A stretch of 64,000 nucleotides of DNA from Pseudomonas chlororaphis (GTDB lineage Bacteria > Pseudomonadota > Gammaproteobacteria > Pseudomonadales > Pseudomonadaceae), in NCBI GenBank assembly GCA_001023535.1, contig CP011020.1:124001-188000 (forward strand), given 5' to 3'. The notes beneath the pieces were generated by a model that did not search any database, was not told the origin of the DNA, and worked only from the letters and a program-made list of their open reading frames with translations. The translations under genes were made by a program, and so were the position numbers. Positions 62,709 through 64,000 of this stretch are shown in pieces. The stretch's first letter is position 1. The number at the start of each line of letters is the position of its first letter.

Positions 62709-63414
62709 CTCCTTTCGCGGTCAACACCGATGCGACATTCGCCAATTGTGTCTGCACAGCGGCGTCCAGTTGCCCCCCCTCAAAATCGATCAGACAGCTG
62801 CCCGCCGACGCCTGAGGATCGACCAGGAACGACCTTATCAGCGGGTCGTCCGGAGCCAGTCGAAGCAAGGTCTCGTAGTCCGCGCGAGCCACGCGAATGC
62901 GCAGTGGCGCTGTCAGTTGGTAGGTTTCGATTGCCTGCTTCGCCAGATCGGCAATCAATGGACGTGTCTCGGCATGCGTGCCCAACAGGCGCTCAACCAC
63001 GGCGAGCGCGAAACGTCCAACCAAGGGCTCCATGGACGACAACAACTGTTCTTGTTGCGCTTCCAGCGCTTCAACCAGTCGCGCGATCTGCAGGCGTTCC
63101 GCTTCGAGCGCGGTGCGCAGGGAGGCCTCTGTCTTCAGCCATTGCTGTTCTTGTCGGGCCAACGCTTCAGTCAATTGCGCACGAGCCTGTTTGCTGGCTT
63201 CCAGTGCTCCTTCTTCGCGACGTTCCCGCTCCATCTCTGCGAGCTCCTGCGCGAAGGTTTCGCGCAGCATCGCTTTTACATCGGGTTGGCGGGCCTCACT
63301 GGCGAGCCTCGCAGGTTGAACATCCCCGCCGAGCCCCGGCAGGCGCCGTGCTCCCTGATTCTGGAAAGGTTGACGCAACACCGTGGATGACACCGGCGGC
63401 TTAGAGTTACTCAT
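62686..63414 (-). CDS. fliH: FliH-like export regulator
   Basis: 242 residues: long charged coiled coil (MERERREEGALEASKQARAQL, ALEAERLQIARLVEALEAQQEQLLSSMEPLVGRFALAVVERLLG) followed by an ATPase-stator-like globular domain. Overlaps fliI by 23 nt. The FliH family binds FliI. Confidence 0.85.
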   Translation of the reverse strand: MSNSKPPVSSTVLRQPFQNQGARRLPGLGGDVQPARLASEARQPDVKAMLRETFAQELAEMERERREEGALEASKQARAQLTEALARQEQQWLKTEASLRTALEAERLQIARLVEALEAQQEQLLSSMEPLVGRFALAVVERLLGTHAETRPLIADLAKQAIETYQLTAPLRIRVARADYETLLRLAPDDPLIRSFLVDPQASAGSCLIDFEGGQLDAAVQTQLANVASVLTAKGDGRVAGA

Positions 63415-63853
63415 GGCCAGCCTCCTGCGCGTCCATCCGGGCTTTCAAGCTTTTCATCAACTCAACCGGCAGGACCTGCCGGGCGAACTTGCCATCCCAT
63501 CGACGGATATCGGCACTATTGGCCTGGCTGCCCAGCACTTCACGACGCACCGCCGGCGTTTCCAGCTGAAGTACCAGTGCGCTCCAGAACGGATGCGTTG
63601 CTCTCGAGAGGCACGCCTTGAGACGCGAATGGTCGGGCATCGTGCGCGCAGCGGACGGCGTTGCTGCCATCTCATCCATCAGGGCAGCAACAATCGCGGG
63701 ATCGTTGGCCAGGCCCAGCAGATTGATCTCCTCCAGTAGCACCTCAACCTGTCGACGCTCGTCAGTTTCCAGCCGCGCAAGAATCCAGTCACGGTCCTCG
63801 GCATGGGAGCAGGCCAAGCGGATAGCCGCTTTGCGAAGCGCAGAAAACTCCAC
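63407..63853 (-). CDS. Short unknown protein in the FliG position
   Basis: 148 residues from a GTG one nt after the FliF stop. LRKAAIRLACSHAEDRDWILARLETDERRQVEVLLEEINLLGL recalls a FliG armadillo-like helix bundle at best. FliG is about 330 residues with a torque helix carrying charged residues; nothing like it is seen. It could be an SctK-like sorting-platform protein. Overlaps fliH by 8 nt. Confidence 0.6.
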   Translation of the reverse strand: MEFSALRKAAIRLACSHAEDRDWILARLETDERRQVEVLLEEINLLGLANDPAIVAALMDEMAATPSAARTMPDHSRLKACLSRATHPFWSALVLQLETPAVRREVLGSQANSADIRRWDGKFARQVLPVELMKSLKARMDAQEAGHE

Positions 63854-63854
63854 G

Positions 63855-64000
63855 TTAACGCCCCTCCAGCAGCCAGCGGCGCAAGTCGACCAGCAATTGC
63901 TCGCGCTCTACCGATGTCAGTCTAGGCACCGTCATCGGGGCAACCACGACCTTGCGACGCCCTTTTGCCCAGAGCAACAACAGAGCGATCGCCAGAACGG
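63855..64000 (-). CDS. fliF: C-terminal end of FliF (MS ring), partial
   Basis: 47 residues are visible before the window edge: a membrane helix VLAIALLLLWAKGRRK, then a charged cytoplasmic tail ending LVDLRRWLLEGR. The order helix, tail and terminal RxW matches the FliG-binding C-terminus of FliF. The rest lies beyond 64000. Confidence 0.7.
   Translation of the reverse strand, partial: VLAIALLLLWAKGRRKVVVAPMTVPRLTSVEREQLLVDLRRWLLEGR

Noticed and set aside
55695..64000. A non-flagellar type III injectisome
   Set aside because: The short SpoA protein and the missing FliG look injectisome-like, but FlgD, FlgE, FliO and a sigma-28 factor are flagellar.

Overview
The window looks like a chromosomal segment of a Pseudomonas of the fluorescens complex. 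Reasons are the high GC content, REP elements of the GTGGGAGCGGGCTTGCTCGCGAA type, an alternative carboxynorspermidine route next to Ppx and PPK2, a periplasmic nitrate reductase operon, and a FecI/FecR/FecA-type iron signalling set. No rRNA, tRNA, CRISPR array or prophage was seen. Species cannot be fixed from the sequence alone.

Layout. 1-1360: end of an unknown gene, an SRPBCC protein and an outer-membrane beta-barrel. 1605-5675: napEDABC. 5767-8100: a diguanylate cyclase and a DUF1810 protein. 8152-18437 (minus strand): a catabolic operon (DapA-family lyase, PuuC-like aldehyde dehydrogenase, FAD amine/imino-acid oxidoreductase, betaine-type ABC importer, proline-racemase-family protein) with a LysR regulator upstream. 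The racemase-family member has Gly where the second catalytic Cys/Thr normally sits. 18657-21024: carboxynorspermidine dehydrogenase and decarboxylase. 21241-25035: Ppx, PPK2 and a PiT phosphate transporter with a candidate Pho box. 25269-26463: an SDR and a small Fur-like DNA-binding protein.

26677-46086 is the most interesting part: an apparent NIS-siderophore locus. It holds SbnH-, SbnA-, SbnI- and SbnG-like functions plus one IucA/IucC synthetase, an MFS exporter, a class V PLP enzyme, FecI/FecR, two paralogous TonB receptors (one with, one without the STN signalling domain) and a FecBCD-type ABC importer. An octopine/nopaline-dehydrogenase-family enzyme sits where staphyloferrin B loci have SbnB. 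My reading is that phosphoserine and glutamate are joined by the SbnA-like enzyme, the opine-like intermediate is split oxidatively to L-2,3-diaminopropionate and 2-oxoglutarate, and the amine is coupled to citrate by a single NIS synthetase. This is an inference from families and order. I do not recognise the product. A 139-bp MITE-like element is inserted exactly at the stop codon of the first receptor.

46138-53159: a LysR/aldo-keto reductase divergent pair, a periplasmic-binding-protein/diguanylate-cyclase/periplasmic-binding-protein operon, a YghU-like GST and a zinc phospholipase C-like exoprotein. 53344-55542: a large polytopic membrane protein. 55695-64000 (minus strand, running off the end): a tightly overlapping flagellar-type operon, fliF(end)-X-fliH-I-J-Y-flgD-flgE-fliM-like-fliN-O-P-sigma28. 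The FliG slot holds a 148-aa protein and the FliM-like protein is short, so the switch complex looks reduced. It is probably a secondary flagellar-type system rather than the main Pseudomonas polar flagellum cluster.
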